Assembly: GCA_964512045.1 (NCBI GenBank)
Contig: CAZEJK010000105.1
Location: forward strand, 1 to 17,085
Origin: CAZEJK01 sp964512045
GTDB taxonomy: Bacteria; Acidobacteriota; Thermoanaerobaculia; Thermoanaerobaculales; Sulfomarinibacteraceae
Length of the DNA stretch: 17,085 bases
Direction of reading: 5' to 3'
In this document: piece by piece, positions 1 through 8,855 of the stretch
Layout of the letters: each line of letters starts with the position of its first letter
How positions within the stretch are numbered: position 1 is the stretch's first letter
Made by a program: the position numbers and the translations under genes
Notes under the pieces: generated by a model
The model's input: the letters and a program-made list of their open reading frames with translations, nothing else
The model's database searches: none
What the model was told of the DNA's origin: nothing

Positions 1-1
1 C

Positions 2-220
2 CGGGGCGACGTCGGGGTGGTGCCGCGTCAGTTTCTCCGCGAGCTGGTGGACCAGCTCGACATGGTCGAGGAGAGCGCCGACCACGAGCCGATGGCCGAC
101 GCGGGGTTCGAGCCGAAGCACGCCACCGAGGACGAGCGCCGGCTCGCCGCGGGCAGGCCGCCGTACGACGCCGAGCCCGAGGACGAGGCGGGCTACGAGC
201 CCGCCGTGGTGACGTTTTGA
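2..220 (+). CDS. brxD: BrxD-like ATP-binding protein, C-terminal fragment
   Basis: An open frame runs into the window from the left edge and stops at TGA 218-220, giving the last ~72 codons of a longer protein. It reads GDVGVVPRQFLRELVDQLD near the window start, which resembles the conserved C-terminal end of BrxD-type P-loop proteins (DUF2791). An acidic tail rich in Glu, Asp and Pro follows. BrxD proteins are predicted ATPases of BREX phage-defence loci and are typically followed directly by the helicase BrxHI, as here, where only one base separates the stop from the next start. A GTG at 17 is in frame, but coding potential continues upstream of it, so it is not the true start. The Walker motifs lie outside the window, so the call rests on the C-terminal motif plus the neighbour. 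Confidence 0.72.
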   Translation, partial: RGDVGVVPRQFLRELVDQLDMVEESADHEPMADAGFEPKHATEDERRLAAGRPPYDAEPEDEAGYEPAVVTF

Positions 221-221
221 C

Positions 222-2347
<2,126 letters not shown>

Positions 2348-2389
2348 GATCCGTTCCAACCCAGACGGCGTACGCTGTCGTAGCGGCGC

Positions 2390-2410
2390 GTCGGGGCACG
2401 ATGCCCCGAC
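2390..2410. terminator. Hairpin after the helicase gene, candidate terminator
   Basis: A perfect 9-bp stem GTCGGGGCA / TGCCCCGAC closes a 3-base CGA loop, starting 43 bases after the helicase stop codon. The stem is almost entirely G-C, so it should be very stable. There is no T-tract after it on either strand, so it does not fit a classical intrinsic terminator; it could act as an RNA-stabilising 3' hairpin or an atypical terminator of the kind seen in GC-rich genomes. Confidence 0.5.
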
Positions 2411-2477
2411 CACCGTGGCCCACAGGGGCAGACACCGGCCCCGCAAACTGCCGAGCCGCCCCGTAGCACGCTCCCAC

Positions 2478-2548
2478 GGACCGCGGACCTCTGGTCCGCA
2501 TCGGGCCCTGCTGCAAGCTCGATGCTGCGGACGAGACGTCCGCGGTCC
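2478..2548. repeat. Paired inverted repeat (REPIN-like), two mirror-image hairpins
   Basis: Bases 2478-2500 pair with 2526-2548 over 23 positions with two mismatches (C2489/C2537 and G2493/G2533), around a 25-base centre. Each arm also folds by itself: GCGGACC-TCT-GGTCCGC at 2483-2499 and GCGGACG-AGA-CGTCCGC at 2527-2543, both perfect 7-bp stems with 3-base loops. The two loops, TCT and AGA, are complementary, as expected if one arm is an inverted copy of the other. Two REP-type palindromes in inverted orientation between convergent genes is the layout of a REPIN element; a bidirectional terminator is the alternative. Whether it recurs in the genome cannot be seen from this window. Confidence 0.6.
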
Positions 2549-2768
2549 ATGCAGGAGGCGAGCGCGACGGCCCAGGATGGTCGAGGTGCAAGCGTCGGCC
2601 CCGGTCACCCGTCTTCGCTCTCCGAGCTTCGCCGTGGCAAGCCGGACACCGGCCAGCGGCCCCCGGCGATGACCATCCCACGCCGACCACCTTGGGAGAT
2701 CGCTGGTCTCTCTCGGCGACCTGTGCCCTGTCTACGGTGCGCTTGTCGTCCAGTGGTCGAGGCGGGGA

Positions 2769-3191
2769 TCACTCCGGGCGGACGCGCAGGGTCCGATCCA
2801 GCTCGTCGAGGTAGCTGCGGACCGCGCGCTCGGTGTCGGCACGCTGGGCGGGTGCGTCGAGGACGCCGGATCGGGCGAGAACATCCACGCGGACGGTCTC
2901 CTCGCGGTGCTCGACGCGGACGTCGAGCACCACGGAGCGCGCGCGCTGATCGATGGTGGCCTGGATCCGTCCCCGCTCCGGGTCCTCGATGTCGACTGCG
3001 GCGCCGATCTCCTCCAGGGCGCGAACCGCACCGGCGAACACCTGCTCGTACGGCTTCAGGTAGAACCGCGTCCACTCGCCTCCCGCGTCGATGCCGACGC
3101 CGGTCGAGCAGGCGGCGGAACCGAGCGTCACGGCAGTGATGAGTGCAAGCCGGGCTAGATGTAACGCTGACGCAGTTGAACCGTTGGTCAT
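2769..3191 (-). CDS. Putative small lipoprotein, DUF3568-like
   Basis: This minus-strand frame encodes 140 residues from ATG (3191-3189) to TGA (2771-2769). The N-terminus has a short polar stretch, a hydrophobic segment (about residues 13-27) and the lipobox-like SAAC with Cys28, so it is probably exported and lipidated. The mature part has a motif order like DUF3568-type lipoproteins: a stretch FYLKPYEQVFAGAVRALEEI around 39-58, in which an aromatic-rich strand leads into a helix, then alternating beta strands and a C-terminal helix ending near LDRTL. Family assignment is tentative and no biochemical function is known. Longer upstream starts in the same frame (to 3515) would run into the divergent operon and give Pro/Arg-rich sequence ahead of the signal peptide, so I chose the internal ATG. 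I see no strong Shine-Dalgarno sequence before it. It is convergent with the helicase and divergent from the efflux operon. Confidence 0.68.
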   Translation of the reverse strand: MTNGSTASALHLARLALITAVTLGSAACSTGVGIDAGGEWTRFYLKPYEQVFAGAVRALEEIGAAVDIEDPERGRIQATIDQRARSVVLDVRVEHREETVRVDVLARSGVLDAPAQRADTERAVRSYLDELDRTLRVRPE

Positions 3192-3324
3192 ACAGCGACT
3201 GTAGCACGCAACGGGAGACTGACGACGAAGGCCGAGGAGTCCTTTTGCGGGCAGCAGCCGTGAACCTTCCGGAAGCAGCGGTCGTAACAGAAGTGGAGTA
3301 CGCTGTCGCGCAGGAGGAGGACCG
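3192..3324. promoter_or_regulatory. Divergent upstream region with Shine-Dalgarno and a small palindrome
   Basis: These 133 bases must carry the promoters of both the lipoprotein gene (leftward) and the efflux operon (rightward). The only firm element is the strong purine run AGGAGGAGG at 3312-3320, correctly placed before ATG 3325. A perfect 10-bp palindrome CTTCCGGAAG lies at 3266-3275 and could be an operator half, though a palindrome of this size can occur by chance. I found no convincing sigma-70 or ECF-type promoter pair. No regulator gene is visible in the window. Confidence 0.4.
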
Positions 3325-4287
3325 ATGGACAGATTGAGCAGCCGACCAGAGCCTGGATCAGGTGACCCGTCGGTCGTCGTGGACGGGATTCGGCACACGT
3401 ACAAAGGTGGCACGGTCGCCCTCGACGGGATCGATCTGGAGATCGGTCCTGGGCTGTTCGGTCTGCTCGGACCGAACGGCGCCGGCAAGAGCACGCTGAT
3501 GAGGATCCTCTGCACCCTGTTGGTGCCGAGCGCGGGGACGGCCCGCGTGGACGGCCACGATGTGGTGAGCGAGAGATCGAAGGTGCGGCCGTTGATCGGC
3601 TATCTGCCGCAGGAGTTCGGCGCGTGGCGCCTCCATCGGGTCGAGGAGGTGCTCGACACTCTGGCGCTGCTGTCAGGTGTGCGCGACCGCGCCCAGCGAA
3701 GCCGCCGGGTGGGCGAGGTGCTGGCGTCGGTGGGGCTCGACGGCGTGGCGGATCGCAAGGTCAAGAAGCTGTCGGGTGGAATGCTCCGGAGGCTCGGAGT
3801 GGCACAGGCCCTGGTCCACGAGCCGCGGTACCTGGTGGTGGATGAACCCACGGTCGGTCTCGATCCGGAGGAGCGGATCCGGTTTCGCGAGCTCATGGCA
3901 AACCTCGGTCGCGAGCGGGTGATCATCCTGTCGACGCACATCGTCGCGGACCTCGGCGCCGGCTGCCACGACCTGGCGCTGATCGACCGCGGTCAGGTGG
4001 TGTTCCGTGGTAGCCCTGGCGAGCTGGTCGAGCAGGCGCGTGGGCAGGTGTTCGAGCTCACTGGCGAGGGCGGCGCCGACCCGAAGGTGCCGGAGGGCGT
4101 GGAGATGGTCTCGCGCGCGGTCAGTGATGGAGTGGTCCGGGTGCGCGTGGTCGTGGGCTCGGCCGACGAGCTGTCCGGCGGGTCGCCGGTGGCGACGCCG
4201 ACCCTCGAGGAGGGCTATCTGGCCTTCATGGCCGCCCGGGGACGGGCCGACGTGGCGGTTGCGGACGAGCCGGCGGAGGTGGCGTGA
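3325..4287 (+). CDS. ABC transporter ATP-binding protein, ABC-2 exporter type
   Basis: This cytoplasmic ATPase of 320 residues should power the permease that follows. All nucleotide-binding elements are present: A-loop Tyr26, Walker A GPNGAGKST (49-57), Q-loop Gln96 in GYLPQEFG, signature LSGGM (149-153), Walker B LVVDEP with Asp173/Glu174, D-loop GLD (178-180) and switch His205 in STHIV. An ~80-residue C-terminal extension ends with PTLEEGYLAFM, a tail shared with the ATPase domain fused to the RND permease at 11933-16678. DEPTVGLDP followed by ERIRFR is also common to both, so they are paralogues. ATG 3325 follows AGGAGGAGG. Its TGA overlaps the permease ATG in TGATG (4285-4289), indicating coupled translation. 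It is the first gene of the six-gene operon. Substrate is unknown. Confidence 0.93.
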   Translation: MDRLSSRPEPGSGDPSVVVDGIRHTYKGGTVALDGIDLEIGPGLFGLLGPNGAGKSTLMRILCTLLVPSAGTARVDGHDVVSERSKVRPLIGYLPQEFGAWRLHRVEEVLDTLALLSGVRDRAQRSRRVGEVLASVGLDGVADRKVKKLSGGMLRRLGVAQALVHEPRYLVVDEPTVGLDPEERIRFRELMANLGRERVIILSTHIVADLGAGCHDLALIDRGQVVFRGSPGELVEQARGQVFELTGEGGADPKVPEGVEMVSRAVSDGVVRVRVVVGSADELSGGSPVATPTLEEGYLAFMAARGRADVAVADEPAEVA

Positions 4288-7200
4288 TGCGATGGCATGA
4301 GATCTGGGCGATCGCCCGGGCGGAGATGCGCTTGACGCGGCGGCTCGTACGGTACTGGGCGTTCCTGGTCATCGCGTACGCCGTTGGAGTCGTTGCCTGG
4401 CTGTACTACTCGTTTCTGCACGCGTTCTTCTCGTCGTTCTCGGCGACCGTGGCGTCGATCAACCCCCGCTACCTGCTGAGCGTCCTCGGCTTCTACTACC
4501 TGCTCGTGTTCATGGCCGGACTGGTGTTCCTCGGCTTCGATGTCCGCGCGCGCGATGAGCGCGAGCGGATGGTGGAGGTTCTCGATGCCCGGCCGGTATC
4601 GAACCTCGAGCTGCTCGCCGGCCGGTTTCTCGGCGTGCTGATCATGTCCTGGGTTCCGGTCGTGGGTGTCGCCGTGCTGCTGCAGCTTCTCGGTTTGCTC
4701 TTGCAGGCCGTAGGGGCTCCCCTGGGCGGGACCTTGAACACTGCCTCGCTGATCGGCTTCGTCGGGCCGATGGCGGTGCCGGCGTTCGCATTCGTGCTCG
4801 CGCTCACCTATCTCGTCGCGGTTGTCGTGCGCAACCGTCTGATCTCCGCGGTGCTCTTGCTCGTGCTGTTGGGTGTCTCGGTGGTCGGCCTGTGGTGGGT
4901 GCCGCTGGTGTGGACGTCGATGGCCGACATCAGCGGTCAGCTGAGCATGGCGTTTCCTTCCGACGTGCTGCCGGTGATCGCGACATGGGATGGCTGGCTC
5001 CAGCGGCTCGGAGTGCTGGTCGCCGCCGCCGGCTTGCTGGTGGTGGCAGCGGCGGTGTACCCGCGGCTGGACGGCGGTTCGCGCGGGCGCCGGGCCGCCG
5101 TGGGCGCCCTGGTGCTGGTGCTGGCGCTCGGGTGCCTGGCAGGCGCCACGGCAGTACGGCTGCACACGATGCGGGCGATGGACCGCTGGGCGGCGGCGCA
5201 TGCGGATCGCCTCGGGGAACCGTACCCGGATCTCGAGTCCGTCGCAGGCTCGGTCGAGATCGATCCTGGTCATAGCCTCGAGCTCGACTGCGAGATGACG
5301 CTGGCCGCTCCGGCAGAGGCCACCCTGAAGACGGCGCTCCTGTCGTTCAACCCGGGGCTTGCCGTGCGCTCGGTGGAGACAGCGGATGGCGCGACCCTCG
5401 ACTTCGACCACACCGATGGCGTGCTCGAGATCAGTCTGGCGACGCCGCTGGCGCCTGGGGAGCGTGTCGACCTTCGGCTGAGAGCAGATGGGGCGCCGAA
5501 CCTCAACTTCGGGTACCTGGACTCCGTCAAGCGGTTTTATGAGCTGACGCCGCGTGACGGCCAGCTGATGCTCCTCGGGTACGACAAGGGGCTGTTCGAT
5601 CGTCGGTTCGTGGCGCTGATGCCGGGGGTTCACTGGCTGCCGACTCCGGGCCCGGACGTGGGCCGGGACGATCCGCGCCGTCGCCCCGCGGACTTCTTCG
5701 AGGTGGATCTCCAGGTCTCGGTGCCGGAGGAGTGGCTGGTGGCGGGTCCCGGTCGCCGCGAGGGTCATGCGGGGAGCTTCCGCTTCCGGCCGGGCGCACC
5801 GGTTGATCAGGTGGCGTTGGTGGCCTCCCGGTTCGAGGCGGTGTCCGCGACGATCGGCGACGTGCATGGCGAGCTTCTGTTGAGCCCGGTGCACGCGGAC
5901 AACCTGGAGGTGCTGTCGGAAGCGTCGGACGAGATCACCCGGTGGCTCGCCGATCGGCTCGAGGCCACGGAGCCGACGGGGCTGACGTACCCGTACTCGG
6001 GCTACACGCTGGTCGAGGTTCCGACCAACTTGCGGTCGTACGGCGGGGGCTGGCGCCTGGATACCACGCTGGCTCCTCCGGGTCTGCTGCTGGTGAGGGA
6101 GTCCGGTTTTCCCACCGCCCGGTTCGATCGGGTGCTCCGCAACCGAGATGAGCTCGCCGAGCGCGAGGGAGGGGTTGCGCGGGCACTGCGTGAGCGGGTG
6201 CAGATGTTCTTCGAGAACGACTTCTCGGGCGGCAACCCGTTCGTGGCGTTCGCCCGCTCGTGCTTCCTGACGGTCACAGGGCCCGAAGGGCCGAACGCGC
6301 TGGCCCTGCAGTTCGTGACGGAAAACATGGCCTCCGAGGTGGTTGCCGGGACCCGTGGCTACTTCTCGGCGCACCTGTTCAGCCCGGAGCTGAACCAGGT
6401 GATCGGCCGGACCCTCGGCGCCTACTTCGGCGGAGGTCGTCGCCAGGGAAGCTTCGTGGAGGCTGTCATCCGCTCGGCCACCGAGCGGCCCGAGGTGTGG
6501 AACACGGTGCTGACAACCTCACTGCGGGACTTGGAGCCGCGGGAGGAGCCGCAGAAGAGCCTGGACGTGCTGACGCTGAAAGGCGGCGCCGTGGCCGAGT
6601 CCATCGTGGATACTCTCGGTGCCGAAGCCGCTGGCCGGTTGCTGGCGAGCCTGCGAGAGCGTCATCGGGGCGGCAACTTCACCGTCGACGATGTGGAGAG
6701 TGCAGCAGCAGACCTCGGGCTCGATCTCTCTGCATACCTCGACGAGTGGCTCGGCGCCACGGATCTCCCTGGCTTCCAGGTGGCGGATGTGCGGGCGTAC
6801 CGGCTTGCGGACGGTGAGGATGGGAGTGCGCGCTACCAGCTTGCCCTGGTGCTGCGCAACGATGAGCCGGTGGCCGGCGTCGCCAAGGTCGTGTACGGGA
6901 TCGGACGGCCCGGGGAAGGTGGTCCTCGCCGAGGCCGTGGTCCTGGTCGAGGTCCGGGCGGACCGGGTGCTCCAGGGCGTGGGGCCCCGGTGACCATCGA
7001 GTCGTTCGATCCTGTGTACCTGCAGGGTCGCAGCGCCGTGGAGCTCGGCGTCGTGCTGCCGGAGCCACCGGTTCGGCTCGCGGTGGATCCGTACCTGGCT
7101 CTCAACCGGGAGACGTTCACGGTGGACGTGCCGGAGGTGGACGAGCAGGCAACAGTGGACGCGGAGGTGATCGAAGGGGTTCGACCTGTGCCGTGGGAGT

Positions 7201-7763
7201 CGAGAGGCGACGGCACGATCGTCGTGGACGACCTCGATCCCGGCTTCACGGTGGCCAACCCGGAGGGTGGGAACGGGCTGCGGCTCGGTGCCCGTGAGCA
7301 CGGCGACGATGCCATCGGGGATGCCGGGCTGCCGGCGCTCGAGTTCGGCCGCTCGCCCCCGGCCGAGTGGCGACGATGGTCCGCGGCGCCGCTCTGGGGT
7401 CGCTACCGGCACACCGCCGCGCTGATCCGGGCGGGCGACGGCGACGGTCGGGCTCTGTTCACGGCTACGCTGCCTGCTGCTGGCTCGTGGGACCTCGAGG
7501 TCCACGTGCCCAGGGGCCGGGGGTTTCCGTTGCGGCGCTGGGAGCTGGGGTCGCTACAGTATGAGGTGCTGCGAGATGGACAGCCGGTTGCCGAGGCCAC
7601 GCTCGATGCGAGTGCGGCGGCGCCGGGCTGGAACCTGGTGGGTGGCTGGTCGCTCGACGACGGGGAGGTGACCGTGGCACTCTCCAACGCGACCGATGGC
7701 GAGCTGGTGATGGCCGATGCGATCCGCTGGGTACCGGCCGCCGCAAACGGGGGGGCGCCGTGA
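4287..7763 (+). CDS. ABC-2 type permease fused to a degenerate M1-peptidase-like domain and a golvesin-like domain
   Basis: The protein has 1158 residues. About seven membrane segments lie between residues 24 and 292 (an odd number, so the rest faces outwards). The large extracytoplasmic part resembles the M1 aminopeptidase-like region of known permease/M1 fusions: GVHWLPTPGPD and FFENDFSGGNPF, then the M1-style helical end LKGGAVAESIVDTLG, RGGNFTVDDV and LDEWLGATDLPGF. No HEXXH motif occurs anywhere; QFVTE (Gln675-Glu679) sits where it should be, so it is probably not a zinc peptidase. A Gly/Pro/Arg-rich stretch (about 872-903) follows. Residues ~1040-1152 end with GWNLVGGWSLDDGEVTVALS and VMADAIRWV, typical of golvesin/Xly-type domains, which bind or organise surface polymers. 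ATG 4287 has GGAGG upstream and overlaps the preceding TGA; the in-frame GTG 4284 is possible. It partners the ATPase at 3325-4287. Confidence 0.88.
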   Translation: MRWHEIWAIARAEMRLTRRLVRYWAFLVIAYAVGVVAWLYYSFLHAFFSSFSATVASINPRYLLSVLGFYYLLVFMAGLVFLGFDVRARDERERMVEVLDARPVSNLELLAGRFLGVLIMSWVPVVGVAVLLQLLGLLLQAVGAPLGGTLNTASLIGFVGPMAVPAFAFVLALTYLVAVVVRNRLISAVLLLVLLGVSVVGLWWVPLVWTSMADISGQLSMAFPSDVLPVIATWDGWLQRLGVLVAAAGLLVVAAAVYPRLDGGSRGRRAAVGALVLVLALGCLAGATAVRLHTMRAMDRWAAAHADRLGEPYPDLESVAGSVEIDPGHSLELDCEMTLAAPAEATLKTALLSFNPGLAVRSVETADGATLDFDHTDGVLEISLATPLAPGERVDLRLRADGAPNLNFGYLDSVKRFYELTPRDGQLMLLGYDKGLFDRRFVALMPGVHWLPTPGPDVGRDDPRRRPADFFEVDLQVSVPEEWLVAGPGRREGHAGSFRFRPGAPVDQVALVASRFEAVSATIGDVHGELLLSPVHADNLEVLSEASDEITRWLADRLEATEPTGLTYPYSGYTLVEVPTNLRSYGGGWRLDTTLAPPGLLLVRESGFPTARFDRVLRNRDELAEREGGVARALRERVQMFFENDFSGGNPFVAFARSCFLTVTGPEGPNALALQFVTENMASEVVAGTRGYFSAHLFSPELNQVIGRTLGAYFGGGRRQGSFVEAVIRSATERPEVWNTVLTTSLRDLEPREEPQKSLDVLTLKGGAVAESIVDTLGAEAAGRLLASLRERHRGGNFTVDDVESAAADLGLDLSAYLDEWLGATDLPGFQVADVRAYRLADGEDGSARYQLALVLRNDEPVAGVAKVVYGIGRPGEGGPRRGRGPGRGPGGPGAPGRGAPVTIESFDPVYLQGRSAVELGVVLPEPPVRLAVDPYLALNRETFTVDVPEVDEQATVDAEVIEGVRPVPWESRGDGTIVVDDLDPGFTVANPEGGNGLRLGAREHGDDAIGDAGLPALEFGRSPPAEWRRWSAAPLWGRYRHTAALIRAGDGDGRALFTATLPAAGSWDLEVHVPRGRGFPLRRWELGSLQYEVLRDGQPVAEATLDASAAAPGWNLVGGWSLDDGEVTVALSNATDGELVMADAIRWVPAAANGGAP

Positions 7764-8848
7764 ACCGTCTGCTGACAACGGTGTTGGTGGGGCAGCTCGC
7801 GCTGCTGTTGCTGGTTGCAGCCAGCTGTGCGCCGGGCGATGAGAGCGACGAGATCGAGTTTCGGGTCCCGGTGCGGGTGCAGAAGGTGGCCGCGGCCGAT
7901 GTCGAGGACCAGATCGTGGTCACCGGCGCGCTGCGTGCGGTGGAGCGAGCCAGTCTCACGGTGGAGACCTCCGGCGTCCTGAGGCTTGCCAGGGGATCTG
8001 ATGGCCTGCCACTGCGCGAAGGGGATCGGGTCACGGCGGGTCAGATGATCGCCGAGATCACCGGGGAGGACGCCCGTCTCGCCGCGCGGACCGAGGCCAC
8101 CAGACAGCGGTTCCTGAGTGCCAAGGCCGACCTCGAGTCGGCCAGATCGCTGTTCGATCAGGGGTTGATCACCGAGAAGGACCTCCGCTCGTATGAGACC
8201 GCGCTCGAGGAGGCGCGGGCGGAGTACGACCGGAGTCAGCTCACGGAGACTCGCAACCAGCTCGTGACACCGATCGACGGCGTCCTGCTGCGGCTGGCTC
8301 GCGATGCCTCGGGGCAGCCGGTGGCGGACGGTCAGCTGGTGGCGCCGGGCTTCGAGGTGGCGCAGGTGGCGCCGCTGAGCCCGCTGATGGCCGAGGTGGA
8401 TCTGGTCGGCGCCGATGTCGCGCGGGTCAGCGAGGGCGTGCCCGCTCGGGTTCGGCAGATGGCGTTCGACGACCGCGTGTTCTCAGGCGAGGTCGTGCGG
8501 CTGGCGCCGTACGTGGACGCGACGACGCGATCGCTGCGCGCGCACGTCGAGGTCGGGAACCCCGATGAGCTGCTCAAGCCGGGGATGTTCGTCGAGGTCA
8601 CGCTGGTCGTCGATCGGCATGAGAACGTGCCGGTGGTGCCGCGCGAGGCTGTGACCGAGCGAGCTGGTACCAAGGTTGTCTTCGTTCTCGACGGTCAGCG
8701 GGTCCGCCAGCGCGAGGTCACGGTGGGGCTGGGTGACGACCATGTCATTGAGATCGCTGGCGGGGTGGATCTCGGCGAGCGGGTGGTCGTACGGGGCCTT
8801 GAGACGCTGAACGACAGCACCGCCGTGCGTGTGGCCTCGAGCTCGTGA
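7760..8848 (+). CDS. RND efflux periplasmic adaptor (membrane fusion protein)
   Basis: This is an adaptor of 362 residues, the normal length for RND pump partners. It should be anchored at the inner membrane and bridge the RND permeases to an outer-membrane channel. A hydrophobic N-terminus (4-22) leads to AASC with Cys23, a possible though weak lipobox. Domain order is the usual one: a barrel-sandwich half motif around 70-100 with LREGDRVTAGQMIAEI, a short alpha hairpin about 105-165 with LFDQGLITEKDLRSYETAL, the second sandwich half with LVTPIDGVLLRL, a beta barrel (~205-295) ending LKPGMFVEVTLVV, and a membrane-proximal domain to the end. The GTG start at 7760 overlaps the permease TGA by four bases (GTGA), so translation is probably coupled. 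The hairpin is short, so it may dock on a TolC-type partner only at its tip. Confidence 0.92.
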   Translation: MNRLLTTVLVGQLALLLLVAASCAPGDESDEIEFRVPVRVQKVAAADVEDQIVVTGALRAVERASLTVETSGVLRLARGSDGLPLREGDRVTAGQMIAEITGEDARLAARTEATRQRFLSAKADLESARSLFDQGLITEKDLRSYETALEEARAEYDRSQLTETRNQLVTPIDGVLLRLARDASGQPVADGQLVAPGFEVAQVAPLSPLMAEVDLVGADVARVSEGVPARVRQMAFDDRVFSGEVVRLAPYVDATTRSLRAHVEVGNPDELLKPGMFVEVTLVVDRHENVPVVPREAVTERAGTKVVFVLDGQRVRQREVTVGLGDDHVIEIAGGVDLGERVVVRGLETLNDSTAVRVASSS

Positions 8849-8855
8849 GCGGCCG

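Larger units (their letters stand above)
2348..2768. other. Intergenic region between convergent genes
   Basis: These 421 bases separate the 3' end of the helicase (+ strand) from the 3' end of the lipoprotein gene (- strand). I find no open frame with protein-like composition or a ribosome binding site; the frames that cross it are arginine- and proline-rich shadows. It contains a tight hairpin at 2390-2410, a paired inverted repeat at 2478-2548, and one copy of a 14-base motif (2367-2380) that recurs at 3295-3308. From 2560 to 2768 I see nothing recognisable. It may mark the boundary between the defence locus and the efflux operon. Confidence 0.7.

Noticed and set aside
2522..3139. Plus-strand open frame of 205 codons across the non-coding region and the lipoprotein gene
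   Set aside because: Arg-rich, without a ribosome binding site, and it contradicts the lipoprotein frame, which has a signal peptide.
3240..3310. Specific sigma-70 or ECF promoter for the efflux operon
   Set aside because: No pair of -35 and -10 boxes at proper spacing stood out; naming one would be a guess.
3192..3515. N-terminal extension of the lipoprotein frame to 3515
   Set aside because: It would overlap the ATPase gene and place ~108 Pro/Arg-rich residues before a clear signal peptide.
5860..5905. VHGELLLSPVH as a possible zinc-binding site in the permease
   Set aside because: The histidine and glutamate spacing does not match HEXXH, and it lies well before the M1 catalytic position.
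4215..6374. Minus-strand open frame of 719 codons opposite the ATPase end and the permease
   Set aside because: Its product is rich in Arg, His, Gln and Pro with no recognisable domain, and it mirrors a plus-strand gene with clear membrane and domain motifs. It is a by-product of high GC content.
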